The position numbers and the translations under genes are program-made. From Marinobacter sp. (lineage in GTDB: Bacteria > Pseudomonadota > Gammaproteobacteria > Pseudomonadales > Oleiphilaceae), in the NCBI GenBank assembly GCA_030457765.1, contig JAKDUK010000020.1:1-39974 (forward strand): DNA of 39,974 nucleotides, written 5' to 3'. Positions 20,403-29,680 of the stretch are shown here, in pieces. Position 1 is the first letter of the stretch. The number at the start of each line of letters is the position of its first letter. The notes under the pieces are model-generated. The model saw only the letters and a list, made by a program, of their open reading frames with translations, did no database searches and was not told the DNA's origin.

Positions 20403-21965
20403 TTGTTGAACTGGCCCAGGCGGCGCTTTCCGGGAGTGGTAACCATTCTTGCCACCTTGTTGACCATTAGCGGGTGTGCTCTACCTCCCATGACCGATCG
20501 TAATGAAAGCCGGGCCATACCTGCCGACCAAGCTGAAAATACGCGTCTGGGGCGTGCCATTACGCCGTTAGAACAGGCCCACCCTGGTAAGAGTGGCGTT
20601 GCGTTGCTTCAAAACGCCCACGATGCGTTTGCCGCACGGGCGCTGTTAGCTGAAAGCGCCGAAGCCACACTGGATGTGCAGTATTACATCTGGCAATACG
20701 ACATCACCGGCACCATGTTGCTGGATGTTCTCTACCGGGCCGCCGAGCGTGGGGTTCGGGTTCGGCTGTTGTTGGATGACAATGGTATCTCCGGGCTGGA
20801 TGACGCGTTGGCTGCGTTGAATACCCACCCGAACTTTGAGGTTCGACTGTTTAACCCGTTTGTGGTTCGCAGCCCCAAATGGATTGGCTACATCACCAGT
20901 TTTCAGCGGCTGAACCACCGCATGCACAACAAGTCTTTTACGGTTGATAACCAGGCCGCAGTGATTGGTGGGCGCAATGTGGCCGATGAATACTTCGGGG
21001 CTGGTCAGGGCGCGTTGTTTGCGGACCTGGATGTGTTGGCAATCGGCCCTGTGGTGCAGGAACTTTCCACTGACTTTGATCGTTACTGGTCCAGCGCCTC
21101 GGCGTACCCTGCCGCGAGCATTCTGGATGAGGCGGATGAGGAGGATCTGGCAAAAGTGGTGGAAACCGCCAGAACCTGCAACGCCAGCTCCGAGGCCAGT
21201 CAATATGTGTGCGCAATCGAACAGTCTGCGTTTCTGCAGGACCTGTTGGCGGGCGACCTGGCGCTCACCTGGGCACCGGTCTCCATGATTAGTGACGACC
21301 CAGCCAAAGTGCTTGGCAAAAAACCGAAAAAAGGCCTTCTGAGCCAGCAAATGGCCGAGGCCATGGGCGACCCCAGGCACTCGTTGACTCTGGTTTCCCC
21401 CTACTTCATACCCACCAAAACCGGCGTGGAAATGTTCCGCAACCTGGAGCGCAAGGGCGTTGAGGTGCGGGTGTTGACCAATTCTCTCGAAGCGAACGAC
21501 GTAGCCATGGTGCACGCCGGTTACGCGAAATATCGCAAACCCCTGCTGGAGGCGGGTGTGCAGCTTTTCGAGCTGCGCAAGCTGTCTGCCAACTCCGTTG
21601 AGAAAGGGCTGCAAAGCAGCCTGATGGGCAGTTCCTCCTCCAGTCTGCACGCCAAAACGTTTGCCATAGATGGAGAAAGTCTGTTTGTGGGCTCGTTCAA
21701 TTTTGATCCCCGCTCTGTACACATCAACACCGAGTTAGGGTTTGTGATCGAAAGCCCTGAGCTTGCGCAGGTAATGGAAGACCACTTCGAGGAGCAGGTT
21801 CGGATAACGGCCTATGAAGTCGTGCTGGATGAAAAGGGCGACTTAGAGTGGATCGAGCGCAACGGCGAAGAGGAAATCCGCCACAGCCACGACCCCGGCA
21901 GCGGGCTGTTCAAGCGGATGCTGGTGTCGATATTCTCATTTTTGCCGATTGAGGGGTTGCTGTAG
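20403..21965 (+). CDS. ClsC-like phospholipase D / cardiolipin synthase lipoprotein
   Basis: 520 aa from a TTG at 20403, chosen because GGAG (20391-20394) lies 8 nt upstream and the start puts a short basic N-region and lipobox TISGC (Cys25) at the N-terminus. An open frame upstream to 20238 has no such support. Two HKD motifs are complete: HNKSFTVD followed by GGRN (His 175) and HAKTFAID followed by GSFN (His 416). The sequence around DVQYYIWQYD and YITSFQRLNHRMHNKSF closely resembles E. coli ClsC (YmdC). ClsC makes cardiolipin from phosphatidylglycerol and phosphatidylethanolamine. No ymdB-like partner lies next to it. Membrane anchoring by lipid is predicted. Confidence 0.85.
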   Translation: MLNWPRRRFPGVVTILATLLTISGCALPPMTDRNESRAIPADQAENTRLGRAITPLEQAHPGKSGVALLQNAHDAFAARALLAESAEATLDVQYYIWQYDITGTMLLDVLYRAAERGVRVRLLLDDNGISGLDDALAALNTHPNFEVRLFNPFVVRSPKWIGYITSFQRLNHRMHNKSFTVDNQAAVIGGRNVADEYFGAGQGALFADLDVLAIGPVVQELSTDFDRYWSSASAYPAASILDEADEEDLAKVVETARTCNASSEASQYVCAIEQSAFLQDLLAGDLALTWAPVSMISDDPAKVLGKKPKKGLLSQQMAEAMGDPRHSLTLVSPYFIPTKTGVEMFRNLERKGVEVRVLTNSLEANDVAMVHAGYAKYRKPLLEAGVQLFELRKLSANSVEKGLQSSLMGSSSSSLHAKTFAIDGESLFVGSFNFDPRSVHINTELGFVIESPELAQVMEDHFEEQVRITAYEVVLDEKGDLEWIERNGEEEIRHSHDPGSGLFKRMLVSIFSFLPIEGLL

Positions 21966-21976
21966 GGGCAGCACTC

Positions 21977-22831
21977 TCAGTGGAGGGCCTGAGCAGCAAA
22001 ATCGAGAATCTTCCGGTTTTCCTCGTAGGCGGCCAGCTGTATTCCCGCACCCTCAAGGCTATGCAAGGTTTCTTCAAACGCCTCATGGCGATGGTCACCC
22101 GCCTTGGTATCTTCGGGCCCTTTAACCGAAAACAGTATCGGGCCATGGAGTAACTTGCGCTTTTGCAGCTGTTCAACTTTCAGTCGCCAGTGGCCACCGT
22201 GCTCGATAATCGCGGTTGAATCAGCCTGGCCCAGAAACAAGGGTTTGATCACTCGCACGGCCTTTTGATTCAGCTCTTCGACAAACGGAAATGAGACACT
22301 GTAAATATTGTCCTGCACTTTCCGCTTATGGTAGCGCTTACCAAGGTTTTCTTGCTCCAGAAGACGCTTGATACCCTTCTCCATGAGCCGTTCCTGATAC
22401 TCCTTGGTTACGAAGTTTCGGCCAACGTAGTCGTTATAAAGCGTCTTGAGTGTTTCCTCAGGGTTTTCGCTCAAGATGGCTCTTTGCTCGCTGAATCGAA
22501 CGATGGTCTCGCGAGGTCGGATAATCTCTTCAAAAATACCCTTATGGAAGCCATATTCGAGTTTTGAATTGGCCGGCACCATCGCTCCTTCGCCTAGAAG
22601 CCCCTGAACTCTATGAAGCTCGGCATCCAGATCGCCCATCGCTTTCAGGTAGACTTGTTTCTCCAATTCTTCGAAGAACTGAGTAATTCGCCCATATTTT
22701 TTGCGCAAAAGCTTGAACAGCAGGGTTTTATGCTTGGGAACCCATAGCAATACGCCGACGTTGGCAAACTCGCCGGTTTCAACATAAGGCATGAATCTCA
22801 CTATGGCGTAGTTACAAGCAAACCTAGTCAT
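21977..22831 (-). CDS. DUF3037 protein, partner of the HipA-like kinase
   Basis: 284 aa, intact. The start MTRFACNYAIVRFMPYVETGEFANVGV is the DUF3037 signature; the C-terminal half has no domain I recognise. Its ATG overlaps the last codon and stop of the HipA-like kinase gene (ATGA), the usual arrangement for this pair in many bacteria. Function is unknown; by context it may be an antitoxin, substrate or regulator for the kinase. Because the kinase is broken upstream, translation by coupling may be reduced. It is convergent with the phospholipase gene, with an 11-bp gap. Confidence 0.8.
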   Translation of the reverse strand: MTRFACNYAIVRFMPYVETGEFANVGVLLWVPKHKTLLFKLLRKKYGRITQFFEELEKQVYLKAMGDLDAELHRVQGLLGEGAMVPANSKLEYGFHKGIFEEIIRPRETIVRFSEQRAILSENPEETLKTLYNDYVGRNFVTKEYQERLMEKGIKRLLEQENLGKRYHKRKVQDNIYSVSFPFVEELNQKAVRVIKPLFLGQADSTAIIEHGGHWRLKVEQLQKRKLLHGPILFSVKGPEDTKAGDHRHEAFEETLHSLEGAGIQLAAYEENRKILDFAAQALH

Positions 22832-23576
22832 TTCCAGTTCCAGAAATCATCGTTCAGACAACGTAACAAATGCGTTTTAAGCTCTTCGGTGCTCAGACCC
22901 GGCTCAATCGTCATTTCAGGATCGATATAAAACCACTCTTCTGGCAATCCGGCAACGATCGAATCCCAGTGGCAGAGTGTTTCGGTCATTCTGTCAGTGT
23001 AGATCTGACGCTCAATCAAATCATCCGCAATGTCCGCAGCTACATCATTAAAAATAGGATCGCAGAAAAACGTGTCAGCAGTGACCTCAGGGTCGAAAGC
23101 CTGGTTGTGATCAATAACGATCAGTTCCCGCTTTCCAGGCTCTCAGAACAGATTGGGATTACCACCGTTCTCAGAAAAGCACCGGTCGCCGTTTGATATC
23201 CACCAGTCAAAACACAGAAGTGCTTTTCTAGTCTCTAGTGGAACCTCCGAAATTTGAGGATAGGTTATTTCAGTAACACGCCTTTCAAGAGAGCCGAACG
23301 CTGGTCCTGCTCCCAGGGCTCGTGCATGATCAGCTGGTAAAACCTCAAGAATTTCTTCCGGCACCGTGACAAGGTTGAATGGGGCAATGGGTATATCGAA
23401 GTGCAGCGCTAGGTTCCCTGAAATCCATTCTTTGATCTGACTGTCCCGGCCCGCGCCAATACTTTGACAAAGCAGAAGTTGTCATCGTTACCCCTGCAGA
23501 TAAAAGGCTTGGTAATCCCGTGTTCCGAGCGGCGGATGACCTCAATGATCTCAACTGTCGGTAGAGCTTTGGCCAC
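22828..23576 (-). pseudogene. HipA-like kinase (HipA_2 type) with a 1-bp frameshift and a TGA nonsense codon
   Basis: Start is a GTG at 23576 with AAGGA about 10 nt upstream; product begins VAKALPTVEIIEVIRRSEHG. The frame runs KPFICRGNDDNFCFVK and then breaks: restoring one G near 23462 gives KGIGAGRDSQIKEW and rejoins the frame through VPEEILEVLP, AFGSLERRVTEITY and FDWWISNGDRCFSENGGNPNLF. A TGA (23143-23145) follows where homologues have Trp (NPNLLW-type), and the same frame continues EPGKRELIVIDHNQAFDP to the end at 22828. Mended, it is 249 aa, normal for the family. The TGA separates the catalytic loop (NGDR) from the metal-binding IDHN, so kinase activity should be lost. Confidence 0.85.
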
Positions 23577-23884
23577 AGAGGGTATGTCCTTTCCCCATAT
23601 TCCATGATGCGGGAAAGCGCCTTGGTTCTCCTGCAATACGAATGCTTCAGAGGTGCCGCGCCCCTGCTGGTTCGTCGAGCGAGGCGCATGTTGCCAAGAA
23701 GCGGATGGGTTTCGAATTTTGGTCTGGTGCCAGCGGGTTGTCAAACAGACACTTGAGCGTCTCAGACCTTGGTTACTGCACCTACACCGAGGCTGACCAT
23801 TTTCGTACCGTCACCAAAATAGCCTTAGGTGGTTATTTATGCTCTGCTTTTTCGTCGTTTGGGCCTGGCGGTGGCGTTCCACAC
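23577..23884. other. 308-bp stretch with no recognisable gene
   Basis: It lies between the kinase start and the second VOC gene. Open frames exist on both strands but none has a ribosome site, a family signature or sensible length. No insertion-sequence ends or clear inverted repeats were seen. It could be a remnant too worn to recognise. Confidence 0.5.
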
Positions 23885-24256
23885 TTAGCCGAACTCGAAG
23901 AACGCGACCTTGTTGCCGTCCGGATCGCGCACATAGGCGCCGTAGAACATATCTGGAATACGCTGCCCCGGTTCGCCGTCGCAGGTGGCGCCTAGTTCAA
24001 TGGCCTTGTGATAAAACGCATCCACAGCCTCTTTCGAGCCTGCCGGAATGGCCACCATATTGCCGTTGCCGGGATGATTGGGTTCGCCGTTGAACGGAGT
24101 GCACACCGCCAGCATGGGCGAGCCCATGTCTTTGCCAATAAACGCAATCCGTTCCATATTCATCAGCACCTTGGCGCCCAGATCACCCAGCAGGCTGGTA
24201 TAAAAGGCTTTGGCCCGATCCATATCACTGACACCGAGCGTAACGTATCCGATCAT
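23885..24256 (-). CDS. VOC superfamily protein, copy 2
   Basis: 123 aa, the same length as the copy at 14396-14767 and about 70% identical to it, including shared blocks RIAFIG, LAVCTPF, HPGNGNM, KAIELGAT and GEPGQRI. Start is MIGYVTLGVSDMDRAK with AAGGAG before the ATG. Substrate is unknown. It is divergent from the lipocalin gene. Confidence 0.8.
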   Translation of the reverse strand: MIGYVTLGVSDMDRAKAFYTSLLGDLGAKVLMNMERIAFIGKDMGSPMLAVCTPFNGEPNHPGNGNMVAIPAGSKEAVDAFYHKAIELGATCDGEPGQRIPDMFYGAYVRDPDGNKVAFFEFG

Positions 24257-24388
24257 AGTGAACTCCTTGGTTGATTTGCGCCATATATACGTAGGCAGCG
24301 ACGATCTGGAGCTTAGCAGCTAAACCGAAAATCCGGGACCACGCTTTGGTAAGGTGATAACCCGCCGACGTTTTCAGGAGATGTTTTG

Positions 24389-24907
24389 ATGAAGTGTATT
24401 CTGGTTTTCATAACTGCATTGTGTTTACTCAGCGCCTGCACCGGAGTGCCCCAGGATATTGAACCGGTTACCGGTTTCGACCAGCAGCGCTACCTGGGCA
24501 CCTGGTACGAAATCGCCCGGCTGGATCATTCCTTTGAGGAGGGGCTCAGCAGGGTGACCGCCAACTACAGCCTGAACGACGACGGCAGCATCAAGGTCAT
24601 CAATCGGGGCTACAACGCCGAAGAAGGCCAGTGGCAGGAAGCAGAAGGCCGGGCGGTGTTCGTGGGCGACAGCGACGTGGGCCACCTTAAAGTCTCCTTT
24701 TTCGGGCCTTTCTACGCGTCGTATGTGGTGTTTGAATTGGATAGCCAATACGCCACCGCCTACATTGCCGGCTACAAGCGGGATTACCTGTGGCTGATGT
24801 CGCGCACGCCCGAAGTGAATGGCCAGGCGCTGGCGACTTTCAAAACCCGCGCCGTGGCGGAGGGCTTTGATTTAACCGAGTTGATTATGGTGGAGCACGC
24901 CAGGTAG
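24389..24907 (+). CDS. blc: Bacterial lipocalin, outer-membrane lipoprotein (Blc type)
   Basis: 172 aa from ATG 24389 (AGGAG at 24376-24380, 8 nt spacing; a TTG one codon upstream is less likely). Signal peptide ends in lipobox LLSAC (Cys17). The lipocalin signature is clear: RYLGTWYEIARLDHSFE near the N-terminus (GxW motif), then FFGPFYASYVVFELD and YAWL-like DYLWLMSRTP. Family members bind fatty acids or lysophospholipids in the periplasm and are often stress-induced; that role is inferred from the family. Confidence 0.92.
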   Translation: MKCILVFITALCLLSACTGVPQDIEPVTGFDQQRYLGTWYEIARLDHSFEEGLSRVTANYSLNDDGSIKVINRGYNAEEGQWQEAEGRAVFVGDSDVGHLKVSFFGPFYASYVVFELDSQYATAYIAGYKRDYLWLMSRTPEVNGQALATFKTRAVAEGFDLTELIMVEHAR

Positions 24908-25018
24908 CGAGTGCGCTACCACCCTTCTATAAACCTTTTTATGAAAAAGCTGGCCTTGAAGTTAATCCGAATAAAACGGGCCGGACCCAAGCTACAGGGA
25001 TCTAAGGCTGCACCCGGA

Positions 25019-25319
25019 TCACGATGACGCCTTCTTTCGGGATTTCTTCACTGGCTTCATGGCCGCACGCTCCGCTTTGATTCTCTCCAGCAACGCCCCT
25101 GCACTGTTCTCCCCGGAAGGCTTTGGCCAGGATGGACTGGGTGAGGTTGTTAACGCGGGCCAGGGCGTTGTTGACCTGTTGTTCGATGCGGTCGGCGTGG
25201 GCGAAGAGTTGGTCTACTTGGTGGATGATTTCGGTTTGCTTCTCTAATTCGGGCGCATAAATCTCGAAGGTACCTAGTGATGACGTATTCAAGTATGGCT
25301 GATCTGAGCCTTTCAGGGC
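25019..25319 (-). pseudogene. hsdS: Type I restriction specificity subunit HsdS, C-terminal remnant
   Basis: Only the tail remains: DQPYLNTSSLGTFEIYAPE, then the coiled region EKQTEIIHQVDQLFAHADRIEQ and LTQSILAKAFRGE. After RGE the frame breaks, and another frame gives NSAGALLERIKAERAAMKP and a basic end to a stop at 25019, as in intact HsdS tails, where about 15 residues normally lie between. Both target-recognition domains except the end of the second are missing. The start of the remnant is joined in frame to the end of hsdM, so the original hsdM stop and hsdS start are gone. Confidence 0.8.
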
Positions 25320-26565
<1,246 letters not shown>

Positions 26566-26587
26566 GGTTGGTCTTAGTATCCTGAAT

Positions 26588-27694
26588 TCAATGGTAAGGC
26601 TGAAGCTCGTTGCTATCGCTGGTCATCAGGTTTAGCAGGCGCGGGTTGAGAAACAGTTTTTCGTTGCCAGCGGACTTTTCCTGCAGTACCCCTATCTCAA
26701 CCAATTGCCTCAGATAGTTTGAAGCGGTTTGTCTTTTTGCCATGCCTTTATCCACCAGATTGCTGATGCGGCAGTAGGGTTGCTCGAAAATGGTCTGCAC
26801 TAACTCATGGCTGTAAAGCTTGGGTAACTGTTGTTTAACGTGATCTTCTGTCTGAGTAATCAATGTCCGCATGGCGGCGATTTTCGCGCAGGTCCAGGTG
26901 GACACCTGCTCTACGCCTTTGAGCATGAAGATAATCCACTCATCCCACTCGCCTGTTCGGGTTACCTGAGTCAGCAGGCGATAGTAATCGTTTTTGTGCT
27001 GAACGATGTAACGGCTCAGGTAGAGTATGGGCAGGGTCAGTAGCTGCTGTTCAATCAGGTAAAGCACATTGACGATACGGCCGGTTCTGCCATTACCATC
27101 GTGGAACGGGTGAATGGCTTCAAACTGGTAATGGCTGATGGCCATTTTGATCAGCGGGTCTGTGTCTTCGTCCAGATGCAGGTAGTTCTCCCAGTTGGTG
27201 AGCAGGTTGCGGATAACCGTTTCTCCAACGGGCGGCGTGTAAATGGTTTCACCGGTCGCCTGGTTCCCAATAATGGTGCCAGGGACTTTACGAACATCTA
27301 TGTCGACACCTTTCAGGGTGCTGCATATTTCCACGGTGGTGCTGGCGCATAAGGGCTTACGTTGAAGGTGAGTGAAGCCTTCATAGAGCGCGGTCCGGTA
27401 TCTGAGGGCTTCTTTGGTGGCGGGGTCTGCGCCTTGATCTTCCTGAGCATACTGGAACAGTTTGTCGGTGGTGGTAACGATGTTTTCTATCTCGGAACTG
27501 TCTTTGGCTTCCAGTAGCGGTAGCAGGTTTACAAGCAGCGACTGATTCGGTATCAGTTCACCGGCCTGCTTGAGCTCCGCCAGAGCCGCCCGAGCCGGAA
27601 TGCAGGCTTTGAGGATATCGATCCTCTCCATCGCTTCTTTGGCAGGCGGGAGGGGCGGTAATTGACTGTAAGGCTGATCCGGTCGCCAGACCAT
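26588..27694 (-). CDS. Class II Fic protein AMP-transferase (SoFic-like)
   Basis: 368 aa from ATG 27694, chosen over the ATG at 27721 because AAGGA lies 8 nt upstream and the start MVWRPDQPYSQLPPLP lines up with Shewanella SoFic (372 aa). Catalytic motif HPFHDGNGRTGR is complete (residues 195-206), and the N-terminal inhibitory motif SSEIEN (Ser66, Glu70, Asn71) fits (S/T)xxxE(G/N). The C-terminal region has a winged-helix look (RISNLVDKGMAKRQTASNYLRQL). It transfers AMP from ATP to protein hydroxyls; targets are unknown. It lies between hsdR and hsdM, a common place for Fic genes, and is the only intact gene of that locus. Confidence 0.92.
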   Translation of the reverse strand: MVWRPDQPYSQLPPLPPAKEAMERIDILKACIPARAALAELKQAGELIPNQSLLVNLLPLLEAKDSSEIENIVTTTDKLFQYAQEDQGADPATKEALRYRTALYEGFTHLQRKPLCASTTVEICSTLKGVDIDVRKVPGTIIGNQATGETIYTPPVGETVIRNLLTNWENYLHLDEDTDPLIKMAISHYQFEAIHPFHDGNGRTGRIVNVLYLIEQQLLTLPILYLSRYIVQHKNDYYRLLTQVTRTGEWDEWIIFMLKGVEQVSTWTCAKIAAMRTLITQTEDHVKQQLPKLYSHELVQTIFEQPYCRISNLVDKGMAKRQTASNYLRQLVEIGVLQEKSAGNEKLFLNPRLLNLMTSDSNELQPYH

Positions 27695-27740
27695 GTTCAA
27701 ATTCCTTGAAAATTTCGACATAGATGTGCGTTTTGATCAG

Positions 27741-27833
27741 TCTATGTTTACGCGATGTACATAGCAATAATCTATGTTTAAAAAATTAAAAAAATCGACA
27801 TAGGCTAAGCCTGTGTCGATCGGATAAACATAG
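27741..27833. promoter_or_regulatory. Repeated TAAACATAG operator-like sites upstream of fic
   Basis: The 9-mer TAAACATAG occurs three times: on the minus strand at 27742-27750 and 27772-27780 (30 bp apart, about three helical turns) and on the plus strand at 27825-27833. The core ACATAG also appears at 27718-27723, 27759-27764 and 27798-27803, giving six cores in about 116 bp. The spacing on one DNA face suggests a repressor site, perhaps for Fic itself through its winged helix; this is an inference. Confidence 0.5.
27780..27819 (-). terminator. Rho-independent terminator downstream of hsdR
   Basis: Read on the minus strand, a 12-bp stem with one mismatch (arms 27808-27819 and 27795-27806, 1-nt centre) is followed directly by a T-rich run of about 15 bases (27780-27794). 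It lies 20 bp after the hsdR stop and separates hsdR from fic, so fic must have its own promoter. Confidence 0.75.
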
Positions 27834-27838
27834 TTTGA

Positions 27839-28891
27839 TCAAGCACTACGCTCTGGCCACATGGCCTCATTCAGCTCTTCCAGCACAGTATCCTGCTGCT
27901 CCCCCAGAATCTTGTCCATTTGCCTGGCGCCGCCATTATCAGCAAACCGGTTGTTCACAAACTCCCGGTCGATGATGACTTCGTGCACTAGCTGCTTGGC
28001 CAGCCGTTCCAGCCATTTGCGCTGATTCGGGGTCCAACTGTGTTGGGTGAGAATGCGGTCCATGGCTTTGGCTACGCGTTCTTCGAAGGGAATCAGGGCT
28101 TCGCCGAGGGCTGCGCGGCGGATGTAGCCGATGATGCTGGCGGCTATGTCTTGGTTGGTCTGGTTGCGCACAGCGCTTTGCAGACGGGCTTCGGAGTAGC
28201 CGTGGTTATCCAGTACGAGTTTTACTTCCCGCAACTGTTCCCGGGTGAGGTCACGGGGTTTGTTGACGGCTACGGCCAGGGCCGCAGACTGGTTAAGCTG
28301 TTCTTTGATGAACTGGCTGAACTCGTCCAGTTTTTGCTTAAGGGCTGGGCGGTTTTCGGCTTTGTTGTCGGCCTGGCTTTCGTTTGGTAACTCGCCGGGG
28401 CTGTTCAAGGCTTTTTCAAGCTGCTCTTCGTCGGTGAGTTCGTCTACCAGCTGTTCCAGGGTGATGTTGGGGTCTTTCACCGGTGTTCACATCTTGCAGA
28501 TATGGGGTACGTCTATGCCGGTGGTCAGCAGGTCTACGGTGATGGCAATGTTGGGGTAGCGTTCGTTTTTGTAGCGGCGGATGAGTTGATCCACTTTATC
28601 GCTCTGGCCGGTGATCTTGGCTACGGCGGCTTCGTTGTACTGGCCGTTGTAGAGATCTTTGAAGGCATCGTAGAGCAGATCGGATTGGCTGGTTTGCTCG
28701 TCAAACTCAATGCCACAGAGGGCGGCCAAGTGCTGGGCCATGGCTTCGCCAAGCTGGCGGAGTTTGATGAGGGTGGTATTGGGGTCGCTGGAAAAAGCAC
28801 GTTCTGCAGCTCCGCCAGGTTTCACAAACAGCGAATCGTGTTCGGCCAGAAAACCAAAATTGCCTGACCTGTGCACTGTTTCCGATTTCAA
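27839..28891 (-). pseudogene. hsdR: Type I restriction helicase-nuclease HsdR, reduced to three pieces
   Basis: Start is TTG at 28891 with GGAGG 6 nt upstream; product begins MKSETVHRSGNFGFLAEHDSLF. After residue about 73 (QTSQSDLLY) it jumps to the end of the helicase core (DAFKDLYNGQYNEAAVAKITG, then TVDLLTTGIDVPHIC). A TGA at 28487-28489 follows. The C-terminal piece KDPNITLEQLVDELTDEEQ resumes in the same frame and runs to 27839. The endonuclease domain, Walker A, DEAD box and motif VI are missing; about 350 codons remain of a usual 750-800. Restriction cannot work. The first join keeps the frame. Confidence 0.88.
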
Positions 28892-29007
28892 CGCATCCCT
28901 CCGTTTCAGCCTAAGCTCAGAACATTAGCAGACTTACTATAGATACAAAAATAACAGGAGTGAATGGCGACAGATAGGGCGAGGTTAAAGCAGGTAAAGC
29001 GGGAGGT

Positions 29008-29084
<77 letters not shown>

Positions 29085-29100
29085 ACTAACAGTCGTTAGT
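29085..29100. repeat. Short perfect inverted repeat between gmhB and tRNA-Pro
   Basis: ACTAAC-AGTC-GTTAGT is a perfect 6-bp palindrome with a 4-nt loop directly 5' of the tRNA. In an RNA spanning gmhB and the tRNA it could form a small hairpin near the RNase P site. Function is not shown. Confidence 0.4.
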
Positions 29101-29108
29101 ATACGGTT

Positions 29109-29678
29109 TTACTCATTTTTTTCCAGCCCCTCAGCCAATAAAACCGCATCTGCAAACGCCCTGAGGTTGTCGTGAGTGATCACGCTTGCGCCGGGTATTG
29201 GCCGGGTTTGAAGGTCTTGCTCGGTGTACTTTCCGTTGCCGGTGCGCACCAGTACCGTTTGGCAGTTTTCCGCAAGGCCCGCCTCCAAGTCCTTGCGGCT
29301 ATCACCCACCATTACGGCACCCTCCAGAGTGCTTAGCTGTAAGTGGTCCCGAATCTGGTCCAGCAGGCCGGTCAGCGGCTTGCGGCAACCACAGTGCTCA
29401 TCAGGATGGTGTGGGCAGTAGGCGATGAAATCTATATAGCCGCCTTGCGCTTCCACCAGTTGTGCCATTTTTCGGTGCATGCTGTTCAACACGTCTGTGC
29501 CGTAGAAACCACGAGCTATACCGGATTGGTTGGTGGCGATGGCAATGCGGTGGCCGGCTTTGTAAAGCCGTGCCACCGCTTCGATGCTGCCGGGAATGGG
29601 GAGCCATTCATCTACAGAGCAGATGTAGCTGCCGTTGTACTGGTTAATGACCCCGTCCCGGTCGAGGATGATGAGCAT
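29109..29678 (-). CDS. gmhB: D-glycero-beta-D-manno-heptose 1,7-bisphosphate 7-phosphatase
   Basis: 189 aa HAD-superfamily phosphatase making the heptose precursor of lipopolysaccharide inner core. Motif I LDRDGVIN (nucleophile Asp and general acid Asp), motif II TNQSG, zinc-binding cysteines in [15 protein letters not shown], and motif [15 protein letters not shown] are all present. It starts 2 bp after the glyS stop, the common glyQ-glyS-gmhB order. Confidence 0.95.
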   Translation of the reverse strand: MLIILDRDGVINQYNGSYICSVDEWLPIPGSIEAVARLYKAGHRIAIATNQSGIARGFYGTDVLNSMHRKMAQLVEAQGGYIDFIAYCPHHPDEHCGCRKPLTGLLDQIRDHLQLSTLEGAVMVGDSRKDLEAGLAENCQTVLVRTGNGKYTEQDLQTRPIPGASVITHDNLRAFADAVLLAEGLEKNE

Positions 29679-29680
29679 GG

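Noticed and set aside
23642..23995. A 117-aa plus-strand frame before and across the second VOC gene
   Set aside because: It has no ribosome site or family signature and mostly mirrors the VOC gene.
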